From: Trichomonas vaginalis G3
Taxonomy: Eukaryota > Parabasalia > Trichomonadida > Trichomonadidae
Direction: 5' to 3'
NCBI RefSeq assembly: GCF_026262505.1
Contig: NC_067203.1
Location: 4,588,001-4,652,000, forward strand
Length of the DNA: 64,000 nucleotides
The notes under the pieces were generated by a model, which saw only the letters and a list, made by a program, of their open reading frames with translations, was not told the DNA's origin and did no database searches. Of the stretch, positions 49,964-58,232 are shown piece by piece. The number at the start of each line of letters is the position of its first letter. Position 1 is the stretch's first letter. Position numbers and translations under genes: made by a program.

Positions 49964-50845
49964 ATGCAAGTCAGAAATATTCAGAACATAGCACCGAGTC
50001 TAACTGACAAGAGTATAAAGATATACTATGAACACGTTATGATGAAACCAACCAAAATTCAAGAAAGTCAGTATACTTATGAATATCCAAGACACTGGGT
50101 AGAGTATGTAGGAGGTGAGAAAGCTATTGAAATCAGACAGGTTCGAAGTATTCCAGCAGGAAGAACAATATTATTGAAGAACTTTAATGTTTTGAGATAT
50201 AATGATGAAACAAAGAAGCAAGATAGTTTTCCTGTTGCTGTGTATGTGAACCTAGACACAGGAGATGACATGAAAGTTTTTAACACAAAACTTCAAACAG
50301 TAGTGAGAGAACAACTGACTGCGGAAGGACATCCATTACCATCAGAAGTAAGTATATCATATAATTTTGAAACAAATGCAATAGATTTTAAAGTCGTCTC
50401 TGCAAAGAAGTCAGGATTTACATTTAATGAAGCAGATGTCTATTCGAATGAAAACTTCAAAGCTATTGCATGGTTAGATAATGACGATTGCTTTAAGAAA
50501 ATATTTAAATTCAGTGACTCAAAGATGTCAATAGATGACCTTCGTGGAATGTTACCATCGACGTTTACAGTAGAAGGTTCAGCAGGATTGCTTACAAGAT
50601 TGTCAATTGGTGGTATTTGGTCTCGTGAGAACATTGTTATAAAATCCAGTATAAGTGAATTTGCTGAAGAATCTATATTATGTCTTTCAAACTATATGTA
50701 TTCGCCACCGAAGCATTATAGTATAACAAACTTTGTCAGTAAGTTTAACATAAGACTTGTCGAACCTTCTTCAATGAAAGATGTTGTGCTACCTAAAGAT
50801 GGAAAGGATGGACTCATTATTGAGATGATTTTAATTGCATATTAA
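49964..50845 (+). CDS. Minor capsid-like protein 2 (paralogue of 35855-36712)
   Basis: Start at ATG 49964 (MQVRNIQN), directly after the divergent promoter gap; the open frame upstream lies inside the ATPase. 294 residues. It shares ordered blocks with 35855-36712 as listed there, including the LP.DGKD.L.IE end. Beta-rich, no signal peptide. Likely penton or other minor capsid protein; the exact role is not shown by the sequence. Confidence 0.65.
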   Translation: MQVRNIQNIAPSLTDKSIKIYYEHVMMKPTKIQESQYTYEYPRHWVEYVGGEKAIEIRQVRSIPAGRTILLKNFNVLRYNDETKKQDSFPVAVYVNLDTGDDMKVFNTKLQTVVREQLTAEGHPLPSEVSISYNFETNAIDFKVVSAKKSGFTFNEADVYSNENFKAIAWLDNDDCFKKIFKFSDSKMSIDDLRGMLPSTFTVEGSAGLLTRLSIGGIWSRENIVIKSSISEFAEESILCLSNYMYSPPKHYSITNFVSKFNIRLVEPSSMKDVVLPKDGKDGLIIEMILIAY

Positions 50846-51070
50846 ATGAGCTTGTTCTTGAAAGTCATTCATGATGAAATAACTGTTGTAGAAGATGTTA
50901 GCAATTGTTCAGACATTTTGAAGCGAATAGATGAGATAAGAAAGAAGTTAGATAGACTGCAAAGCGGTGAGGGTGAAGCCCGTGAGAATGTTTATGTTTC
51001 ATTGACTTTCTCCAGTAACGAGAACTTTTATGAGATAATATTGAAGAGAGATGATTTTAATATGGTGTAA
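50846..51070 (+). CDS. 74-aa Maverick protein
   Basis: Starts at the base after the stop of the previous gene (TAAATG overlap-free junction) and ends one base before the next ATG, so the three genes form a tight run. The coiled segment RIDEIRKKLDRLQSG suggests oligomer formation. Unrecognised. Confidence 0.5.
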   Translation: MSLFLKVIHDEITVVEDVSNCSDILKRIDEIRKKLDRLQSGEGEARENVYVSLTFSSNENFYEIILKRDDFNMV

Positions 51071-51598
51071 ATGGTAGCTTGGGCAGCTTTAGGCGCAATG
51101 GGAACAAAAGCATTAGCATTTGGAGCAAAAGCACTTGGAGCTTATGACGCAGTAAATAAAATGAGTGGAGGAAGAGTTTCGAAGACATTAGACGCAAATA
51201 AAGGAAAGATTGGAGGCTGGGTTGCAAAGAAGTTAAGATTAAATAAAATAGGGCTCATAAATAAAGCATCCAATTTGGTTGCGACTGAGTCAGAAAATGC
51301 TTTAGGAAAGGACGATGAGTTTGCAAAACACGCAAAAGACTTTAATGACCAGATGAAAGGTGAAACAATGCATTTAAATAGAGTCGATGGAACTAAAGAA
51401 AATGTTTCTTCTCCACCAGCGGTTTATCCATACGGACCTTATGGAATGTATGGAAACCCTTACGAAAGACCATTTGACCCATTGACTGGTGGAAGTAACT
51501 GGTATCATTATGGACGAAGAAGAAAGACAGTCAAGTTGGAGACGGACGTAAAGAAAGCAACTAAAAAGAAACCAAGGAAGAGAGTTATAAAGCAATGA
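51071..51598 (+). CDS. Gly/Ala-rich basic virion-like protein
   Basis: 175 residues. N-terminus Ala/Gly-rich and amphipathic (AALGAMGTKALAFGAKALGA), a middle Lys-rich part (GKIGGWVAKKLRLNKIG), a Pro/Tyr/Gly stretch (PYGPYGMYGNPY) and a very basic end (KKATKKKPRKRVIKQ). Comparable in style to the small proteins at 7481-7957 of Maverick A and to internal DNA-binding or membrane-lytic proteins of adenovirus-like particles. Its last codons lie in the terminal repeat. Confidence 0.6.
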   Translation: MVAWAALGAMGTKALAFGAKALGAYDAVNKMSGGRVSKTLDANKGKIGGWVAKKLRLNKIGLINKASNLVATESENALGKDDEFAKHAKDFNDQMKGETMHLNRVDGTKENVSSPPAVYPYGPYGMYGNPYERPFDPLTGGSNWYHYGRRRKTVKLETDVKKATKKKPRKRVIKQ

Positions 51599-52267
51599 AT
51601 TCAAGTGGGTGAAAAACCGGGTGAAAAAAGAGGTGAGATCTCACCACTTCACCTAAATTTATTTTTGTGCTATGTTTTCATACGCGTGAGGGTGGTGATA
51701 TAATTAATTTTTAAGTTTATTTTTTATTTTATTTTTATATAAATGACGAAAACTATTGAGATAACAAACTACAACGGTCATGAGTTCAAGAACTTGTTCT
51801 TCGTTCCTCGTGAAAATACATTCTATCAGATACGAGGGAGAAAGGGTAAAGTTAGTTTGAGCGTTTATGACAAAGAGCATTATGGAAGATATATACAAGC
51901 AATAGATACAAACGGTAAGTGTGTTTCATTAGCTTTGTCAAAACTTATAAACATTAATTATGACAGTGACTTTGACCTATATGAAGAAGAAAGTGAGTCA
52001 GAAGATTATGAGCTGTTATGTGAAGCACAGCAATGGGAGGAGTTGCAATACTTTTGTAAGTGAGAACATTAATGGGAACGTTAGTGAGAACGTTTATTTT
52101 TTACATTAGTGAGGTGAAGAGGTTGGCGGCTTTGTAAATATTTAAGGTTAAATTAGTGTTATCGTTTGTGTTGTAAAATATACGTTAACGGTTTTGTAAA
52201 GTGTCAAACCGTTATTTTGGGTAAGGTGGAACGCAGTGCCACCATAACCAAGATAGGTATACTAACT
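51574..52267 (-). repeat. Maverick B right terminal inverted repeat
   Basis: Mirror of 32033-32726. Contains the second copy of the 106-codon gene and the GGTGAGATCTCACC palindrome (51632-51645). Ends ...GGTATACTAACT, followed by the target duplication GGCAAA (52268-52273). Confidence 0.93.
51743..52063 (+). CDS. Terminal-repeat protein of 106 aa, right copy
   Basis: Identical protein to 32237-32557, reading outward toward the right end. See the left copy for its composition. Identity between the copies indicates recent gene conversion or replication of the ends. Confidence 0.75.
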   Translation: MTKTIEITNYNGHEFKNLFFVPRENTFYQIRGRKGKVSLSVYDKEHYGRYIQAIDTNGKCVSLALSKLININYDSDFDLYEEESESEDYELLCEAQQWEELQYFCK

Positions 52268-53109
52268 GGCAAAAACTTTTCTAAGCTTGGCCACAGGCGC
52301 TCCACCTTGCCGTTCTGTCTTGGCATATACGGCAAGGTGTGCTTCCAAACTATTCCGTTTTCCTGCATAACCTGGCCGAATTCACCGCGGTTTTCACCGC
52401 CGTTATCGGTCCAGATGCAGTAAGGAATAAACTCCTCTAAAAGTTTTCTTAAAACCTTCGCTGTTGAGTTGGAAGACTTGTTTTTCAATAATTTAGTTTT
52501 GAGAACTTTACGTGTCATATCATCCAATATGGCAAAAAATGGAAAAGAAACATTACCGTGAAGGTAATGAATATCGCAGTGCCATATCAAATTCTTTGAT
52601 ATGGCACGATATTTGGTAGGTGGATCTGCTGGTTTGTAATCTCTTTTTGAAGATAAACCTGATTCCATCATAAATTTCCCCACTTGATGATGCTTTATTT
52701 TTTGTAAATTGTCAAAAATTTGATCTTTTGTCAAATCTTCTATATTTTCAAATTCTTTTGCAATTTCTTCTTTTTCTTTCTCACAATCGGGATTTTGAGC
52801 AATATTTTGAAACCTTTTAATCAATAAATAAGTTTTTGAAATTCCTCCTTTATATTGTGAAACACAAGAATTAATTAATTGTTTTTGCTCAAATGTTGGT
52901 GGATTTGGTTTTCTGCCGCGACTAACTTTTGGTAATTCGATTTCTTGAAGTTGAAATGCTCTTCTTATTGTATTTTCGGCAACATTCAATTTAATTTTAC
53001 CATTTTCCAATTCAACTTCCTTTCCCACACTTTTGTAAGATTCACCTTCTTCTATTCTTCTTTTAGCTTCAAATAGCCATTCTCTGCTTATAGATTTGGC
53101 AGTAGTCAT
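52268..53109 (-). pseudogene. IS481EU-like transposase, 5' part
   Basis: ATG 53107-53109. Residues 1-~110 carry a basic helix-turn-helix region (GESYKSVGKEVELENGKIK, RGRKPNPPTFEQ). The DDE core follows: LIWHCDIHYLHG (first Asp), PYCIWTDNGGEN (second Asp) and RQNGKVERLW (Glu, 34 residues later). The gene stops at the Maverick junction after KFLP; the remaining 74 residues are at 31807-32032. No other break, so it was probably functional until Maverick B inserted. Confidence 0.85.
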
Positions 53110-53208
53110 AAAAGTGGTCCTTCTTTTGTGATAAGATTCAAATTTGAATGTGGATGATAAATAAAAATCAAAAATAATTGTTATAATTTAAATGAAGAAG
53201 TAATTTAA

Positions 53209-53660
53209 AACGATTTTATTTATGATCAAATTTTATATATTTTTTTGGATCAAATCCATTTTAATAGAATTTATATACTATTCATCTATTAGTAAACACT
53301 ACCGTATATTATTTTTAAGCTATCTTATTTTTTGAACTTTTATTCAAATCTTTGGTCGCAAGAAGAATTGCATGATAAATAAAAACATTTAATCAAAGTC
53401 AATTTTATTTTTCATATTCAAATGGACTGAGTGTTAACATTTAACATTTTTTGCTAATTGTCGTCAAAAATTAGGCGTAAAGCAAAAATTGATATTTCAT
53501 ATGGTTTTATGATAGATAAGCATTATATTCCCACTCATTATATTCGTAAATTTTGAGGTTTATCCTTCGCTTTTAAGATCATTGAATTTGATTTTTATAT
53601 AAAATAGTTATATATTAGAAAATAATATGAGTTTATGTGATATTATTTTTCAGAAGATTT
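53209..53660 (-). repeat. Right inverted repeat of the IS481EU-like element
   Basis: Reverse complement of 31330-31780 with few differences; ends ...TTTTTCAGAAGATTT. Confidence 0.85.
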
Positions 53661-54240
53661 TGTGTTCTTCTTCAAAATTTTATTTTTTATTAAAAAGAAT
53701 CTTTACAAAATATACATTTACTTTAATTAATATTTAAAAACGTGCTCTATCAAAAGTTCCAAAAATTCAATATTTTAGCTTTTCTGAGGTGTCACTTTTG
53801 ATGAATTTCTGTTTACAACAATTTTAAAATTTTAATAAAAAGAATCAAAGCCTAAAAAACGTTCATGTAATGCGTCAATAATCAAAAAGGTAAACAAATA
53901 GAATTTTCAATATTAATCTGTAACAAAATGGTCAAATTGTGAATCATTTAAGGTATGATGGAACACCAATGAGTCATTAGATCAATGTGATACATTAGAA
54001 GTTTGTGCGGAAAGTCTGGTTAAGAAAAGATGAAAATATGAAATGATAATGAAATATTTCTCTCAATTTTTCATACACCTTTTGTCTATCGTTTGCGACA
54101 TGGTGCTTCACGCCGCTAATTATATTTTGAGATCAACTTTGGTTGTTTGTTCGTCAAAGTTATTTCAACAAATTTCGATTTGCAATCATATATAACGTAA
54201 TATTCTTCTACATAAAAGATCGAGCGCGCCGATAGATGAA
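53661..54240. other. Non-coding region with a dispersed repeat
   Basis: AT-rich. 53925-54239 matches 62355-62930 in part (see repeat). The tract ends in CGCGCCGATAGATGAATGA at the junction with the duplicated locus. Confidence 0.55.
53925..54239 (+). repeat. Dispersed repeat, copy 1
   Basis: Shares ~280 bp, with words such as AAGGTATGATGGAACACCAA and GATACATTAGAAGTTTGTGC, with 62355-62645, and shares its right edge GCGCGCCGATAGATGAATGA with 62912-62935. Copy 2 has ~250 extra bases between these parts. No coding capacity. Confidence 0.8.
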
Positions 54241-55179
54241 TGAAAAAAGATCTTGTAATTATCTTAATGATGTCTCATGTCCCTTGAAATAATAGAATTA
54301 TATATTTTGCTATTATTCATATGATTTTAACAATACTATCAGAAAAATTATTAAAGTGTAACAATTTCTTATAGGTTCTTCTTGTCCTAGAGATTAATTT
54401 TAACATGTCTTGTATGTTTTCAAAGAAATAAGGGAAAATTTTAAAAATTTTATATCGGATCCGCTTGCTCTCTGAGTCATTTTTTCAAATGTTATTATCA
54501 TTAATTGTATTGTCTCAAGAGAATCAAACAATGGATTATTATAGTCAGCTTGATGCTATTCTTTCAAGTGAACCAGTAACTATTACGAACTTGAGAAATA
54601 ATACGGATTTGAAAATCAAGTGTAATTCATCACAATATTATAAATTAGATGCATCTACAGTTAAAGATGCGTATATAAATACTGATTGCTTTTGCGTTGT
54701 CAATATAACTGCCAAAAATAAGAAAATTGAAGTTGATGGACCCGCTCAAGTTTACATAACTGGAGACAACAATACAATTTATAATGATTTCAACATTAAA
54801 AAGCATCTTTCGCACCCTCTTATTATCATTATTGGTCTTAAAAATGAATTGAAGGTTAATTTGGAAGGAATTTCCTCTGTACCATATAAAGTTGTTACAG
54901 CACTTGTGAAAGATCCTGAATTCATAACATCAATTCAAAGTATTACCAATTTCATTTTCATAACAACATATAATTCAAATTATATAGGGTGTCCAAAGGT
55001 GCGTTTAGCACAGCGCTCTATATGAGACTATTAAAGGAGATATATGCTGATTATAAATATATAATAAAAAATATGAATATATGTATATGATGAGTATGTT
55101 GTATTTTGGCGCCATGCCGGGATATAAAATGAATTTTGAGACAAGAGGCGGTTTCGTGGGAAATTTTGGCGGGATTTTT

Positions 55180-55184
55180 TCATT
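55180..55184 (+). promoter_or_regulatory. Initiator (TCATT) of the mariner transposase
   Basis: TCATTTTTTTAATG: A+1 at 55182, nine bases before ATG 55191. The transposon thus carries its own host-type initiator, unlike the Maverick genes. Confidence 0.6.
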
Positions 55185-55190
55185 TTTTTA

Positions 55191-56207
55191 ATGAATCATA
55201 AAGAAAACATCCTCGCTCTTGCAAAAAAATGCAAAGGCTGTAAAAAAATCTACGAGACATTGGTAAAATGCTTCGGTATGGATGCTCCTAGCTATTCCAC
55301 TGTAACGTATCATGTTAGGATGTATCACTTCATGAACAAAAAGGCGCCCATCATAAAAATTGACAAAAAATCGCCGGATCAAAGAAAAATCAAAGCAATT
55401 CTTCAAGCGCTAGATGAAGACCCAAGAGCATCACTCAGAAGGATAGAGGAGATGACAAAGATACCACGTACAACAGTCAGTTATTATCTGCACAATTATT
55501 TGAACTACAAACTAGCGTATACACGTTGGGTTCCGCACAACCTTAATTCAGTTCAAAAAAAATCTAGAGTCCAATCTTCGAAAGAGCTCCTCTCTATATT
55601 GGGTGCGTATCAATCCAAGAAGTTTCGCTTTTTAGTAACAGGGGACGAGTCTTGGTTTCAATATGCAACAGAAGCCAAAATCATGTGGATCCCGAAGGAT
55701 GAAAATCCGCAAACATTCCCGAAGAAAAAAATTGACACACCAATGATGATGTTGTCGGTTTTTTGGGGCGTGAATGGCATCATCGCAATTGATATTCTTC
55801 AAAAACCTAATACGATGAATGCTCAGTATCTAATTGACAATGTTCTTACTCAAATTATCAATTCTGATGAGTTTGAGAAATCCAAACAACAAAAACAAAA
55901 GTTTGCAATTCATTTTGATAATTCAAGAGTTCACAAAAGTCATAAGGTAATGAATTACTTGGTGGAAAACAATGTCAAAGTTGTTCCAAACCCAATTTAT
56001 TCACCTGATATTGCACCCTCTGACTTTTATTTATTCGGCACGCTAAAAAAGAGAGCTGAAGGACGCGAATTCGCGAGTCCAGATGATCTTGAAAATTTTG
56101 TAAGAGAGCAATTTGAGCAATTTTCTCATGATGATTTAAAGCGTGTCTTTCAAGCCTGGATCGATCGCTGCGAACGCGTGATTGAATCCAATGGTGATTA
56201 TATTTAA
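55191..56207 (+). CDS. Mariner transposase, intact
   Basis: 338 residues. N-terminal paired-type helix-turn-helix regions (KIYETLVKCFGMDAPSYSTV and SLRRIEEMTKIPRTTVSYYL). Catalytic triad: VTGDESWF, IHFDNSRVHKS and IAPSDFYLFG, with 34 residues between the second and third Asp, the DD34D signature of mariner. No break, so it may be active. It cuts and pastes the element at TA sites. Confidence 0.95.
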   Translation: MNHKENILALAKKCKGCKKIYETLVKCFGMDAPSYSTVTYHVRMYHFMNKKAPIIKIDKKSPDQRKIKAILQALDEDPRASLRRIEEMTKIPRTTVSYYLHNYLNYKLAYTRWVPHNLNSVQKKSRVQSSKELLSILGAYQSKKFRFLVTGDESWFQYATEAKIMWIPKDENPQTFPKKKIDTPMMMLSVFWGVNGIIAIDILQKPNTMNAQYLIDNVLTQIINSDEFEKSKQQKQKFAIHFDNSRVHKSHKVMNYLVENNVKVVPNPIYSPDIAPSDFYLFGTLKKRAEGREFASPDDLENFVREQFEQFSHDDLKRVFQAWIDRCERVIESNGDYI

Positions 56208-56570
56208 ATAAACTTTATATATATGTAACTTGTTTATTTCTATTCGCAGTATTCAGGTTTGTGCTAAACACACCTTTGGACACCCTATATTTGCAATATT
56301 GGTCCATTTAATCAAGTCAATATTAGTAAATTGTATTCATCATATGGATTTAGTAATCCACCATACTATACCTATTACTATGATGTTCCAATAGAAGATG
56401 TTACACTACCCATTGAAATGAAAATATTCTTGGGTGTAATTTATGGTGGCCCATTTTTAATTGCTACAATTTCATGTTTTATCATCTGTTGCTGTGAATG
56501 CTGTAAAGGTTGCTCTTGTTCATATTGTAACAAGAAAGATAATGCCGAAAGGGATTTACCAGATCTTTAA

Positions 56571-56938
56571 TTTAATGTAAATCTTTTATTGTTATAAATT
56601 TTTATACCCTGAGATATTCAAATGTGTCTAATTAATATGTTATACGTGTGTGACAAGACAAATGTTCACGTCTTGTATTTGTTTCATCAGATGTGTATAA
56701 TTAATATTTTATATGTAAATAAATCTATGAAGAGAAAGAATATTAAATTTTGAATTCATTTTCAACATTAAGCATGGTATTAGTATCAAATAATAACAAC
56801 TAGGAAATAAAAACAGTTTATTAACATAATAATGATAATTATTAAGAATAATTTGCATTAATGTAAAATTAACGCAAAATTAATGAGATTTCTTAGATTA
56901 ACAAACTCAAATAAGTTTGTATTCGTACATATAAGAAA
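56571..56938. other. Non-coding gap
   Basis: First 120 bases are the 3' flank of the duplicated locus (shared with 28385-28507); the rest is AT-rich and unremarkable. Confidence 0.5.
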
Positions 56939-57691
56939 TTAAGAGCGCAAATCATCAAATGGATTCTTAATTGCCTGGAAAATTGAATTTGAATTTGAAG
57001 ATGAGGTAGAATTTTGTTCTGGCATGTTAACTATATTACTTTGCGAAAGCACTTCTATTTGGTTTCTGATTTGCGAAAAACTAGTCGTCATTTGAGAATA
57101 TAATTCTGATATTTGTTGAGATGTTTGATTTATTGTATTTCCATATTGTGTAAATCCATGTGATATTCTGTTTAACATGAATTTTGAAAATTTCTGCTTT
57201 TCTACAAGTAATTTTTGAGTTGAAGCTCTTAACTTTTCTAAAGCATCAATCCGAGCAGTCTTTGCTTGCTTATATTTATATTCGGCATATTCTAACTGCT
57301 TTCCTGTTGATTTTTTATTGTATTCCATTTGCAAAAGATGTTTTGCATTTTCAAAATCAAGTTTGGATTGTTTATATGCATCAGCTGCTGATTTCTGCTC
57401 TTGTTCTAATCTAGTTATTACTCTTTTCCTGATAATTATATCATTTAAATCTTCTGCAAGTCGAATTTCTGAAGTTAGTTCTGATTCTTCTAATTTAACA
57501 ACTTTCTGGAGTGGATCTATTGCAAATGAAATATCTTTTTCGAAGGTTGGTGCTTCTTTTCGAACAAATTTTATTATATTAATAGACATTGATAATTCTG
57601 CGTCCATTAACGACTTCCTTGCTGCAGTAGATTGATCCAATCCATCTACTACTTTATCTAGATTATTCAGTTTCGTTTTATCATCTTGCAT
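56939..57691 (-). CDS. Coiled-coil protein, BAR-like
   Basis: Start at ATG 57689-57691 (MQDDKTKLNNLDKVV); the frame upstream has only a TTG. About 250 residues, nearly all helical: three long amphipathic helices (e.g. KRVITRLEQEQKSAADAYK, QLEYAEYKYKQAKTARIDAL, KQKFSKFMLNRISHGF) and a Ser/Asn-rich tail ending NPFDDL. Length and three-helix pattern resemble BAR-domain proteins that bend membranes in endocytosis, and NPF is a known EH-domain ligand. Host gene by codon use. The family call needs a profile search. Confidence 0.6.
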   Translation of the reverse strand: MQDDKTKLNNLDKVVDGLDQSTAARKSLMDAELSMSINIIKFVRKEAPTFEKDISFAIDPLQKVVKLEESELTSEIRLAEDLNDIIIRKRVITRLEQEQKSAADAYKQSKLDFENAKHLLQMEYNKKSTGKQLEYAEYKYKQAKTARIDALEKLRASTQKLLVEKQKFSKFMLNRISHGFTQYGNTINQTSQQISELYSQMTTSFSQIRNQIEVLSQSNIVNMPEQNSTSSSNSNSIFQAIKNPFDDLRS

Positions 57692-58212
57692 CGAATTTTT
57701 GAAAAAAAAATTCTCCGAATTCAATTTGTTGTAAATCTCAATTTCTGTCGATTCGATTTCAATTTAATTTAAATTGGTCGTGTTAATTCTTATGTAGATA
57801 TGAAATATCAAGTTTCAAATTTCAAAATTTCTAAAAAAAATTGTGATATTTACATTTGTAAAATGTCAATAAATTTTGTAAAGTTCAAATGCTAACAGAA
57901 ATTGATAGAAATATGACGTTTACAAATGTCGAATTTTCACTCAACTTATCAAATTTATTCGTATGATGCATGTTTATTAATTCTATTGTTAATTATACGT
58001 TAAACTCAAATAATTAAAATATATTATTAAATTTATTCAATGAAATAAACGAATTTTTTAAATTTATTAAAAATCAAGGGAATTCAACTTCAATATTTAT
58101 ATATTATACTTTTTAATTGATTTTATACGAACAGTTTCAACCATTTCCTTCAAATACTCTCAGATCGGTCTGTAACGCAAAAATTCATTTAGCAAATTTT
58201 TTGATCTAATTG
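57692..58212. other. Divergent intergenic region
   Basis: AT-rich spacer between the BAR-like gene and VPS33 promoters. No repeat or gene seen. Confidence 0.5.
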
Positions 58213-58217
58213 TCACT
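58213..58217 (+). promoter_or_regulatory. Initiator (TCACT) of the VPS33 gene
   Basis: TCACTTTT with A+1 at 58215, 18 bases before ATG 58233; fits TCA+1-Y-W. Confidence 0.65.
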
Positions 58218-58232
58218 TTTCCGGCAAGAAAA

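Larger units (their letters stand above)
32033..52267. mobile_element. Complete Maverick/Polinton 'B', 20,235 bp
   Basis: Begins AGTTAGTATACC, ends GGTATACTAACT, with 694-bp terminal inverted repeats and the 6-bp duplication GGCAAA. It encodes polymerase B, integrase, packaging ATPase, capsid-like proteins, fibre-like protein, KilA-N proteins and about ten small proteins. Size and content fit T. vaginalis Mavericks. The near-identical terminal repeats and the otherwise intact host gene argue for a recent insertion, yet polymerase, fibre and a small gene have frameshifts. Confidence 0.95.
31330..53660. mobile_element. IS481EU-like DDE transposon (2.1 kb) interrupted by Maverick B
   Basis: Outside the Maverick lie ~703 bp on the left and ~1387 bp on the right that form one 2.1-kb element: inverted repeats of ~450 bp at both ends and one transposase gene split in two. 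The transposase has a retroviral-integrase-fold core like bacterial IS481, and such elements are described from parabasalids as IS481EU. I found no convincing target duplication (flanks CATATAGAATG and TGTGTTCTTC), so exact ends may be off by some bases. The family name is an assignment from protein motifs. Confidence 0.7.
54985..56287 (+). mobile_element. Mariner transposon (Tvmar1-type), complete
   Basis: 1303 bp with ~28-bp terminal inverted repeats (TAGGGTGTCCAAAGGTG at the left, mirror at the right, one mismatch in the shared part) and a TA target duplication at 54983-54984 and 56288-56289. The empty site is seen in copy 1 near 28100. Size and ends match the T. vaginalis mariner Tvmar1. 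Confidence 0.95.
54489..56570 (+). pseudogene. Small Cys-rich-tail membrane protein, copy 2, split by mariner
   Basis: ATG 54489, ten bases after the A+1 of an initiator TCATT (54477-54481). The first 496 bases (signal-like MLLSLIVLSQE and most of the ectodomain) are followed by the mariner; the gene resumes at 56290 and ends at 56570 with the transmembrane helix, CCCECCKGCSCSYC and NKKDNAERDLPDL. Without the insertion and one TA it has 777 bases, the same as copy 1. Differences from copy 1 cluster in the second half of the ectodomain (DYNVPIED against YPDISVG), so that part evolves fast or was exchanged. Confidence 0.8.
54241..56693 (+). repeat. Duplicated locus, copy 2 (partner 25725-28507)
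   Basis: Same order and orientation as copy 1. Lacks the 26031-27632 element and contains the mariner 54985-56287. The left edge directly abuts the dispersed repeat, the right edge (...CATCAGATG) joins unrelated AT-rich DNA. Confidence 0.85.

Noticed and set aside
52166-52423. Plus-strand open frame across the Maverick end
   Set aside because: It crosses the element/host junction antisense to the transposase; no protein signal.
54465-54488. Longer N-terminus (MLSESFFQ) of the small membrane protein
   Set aside because: It starts with TTG and spans the initiator; the ATG at 54489 fits better.
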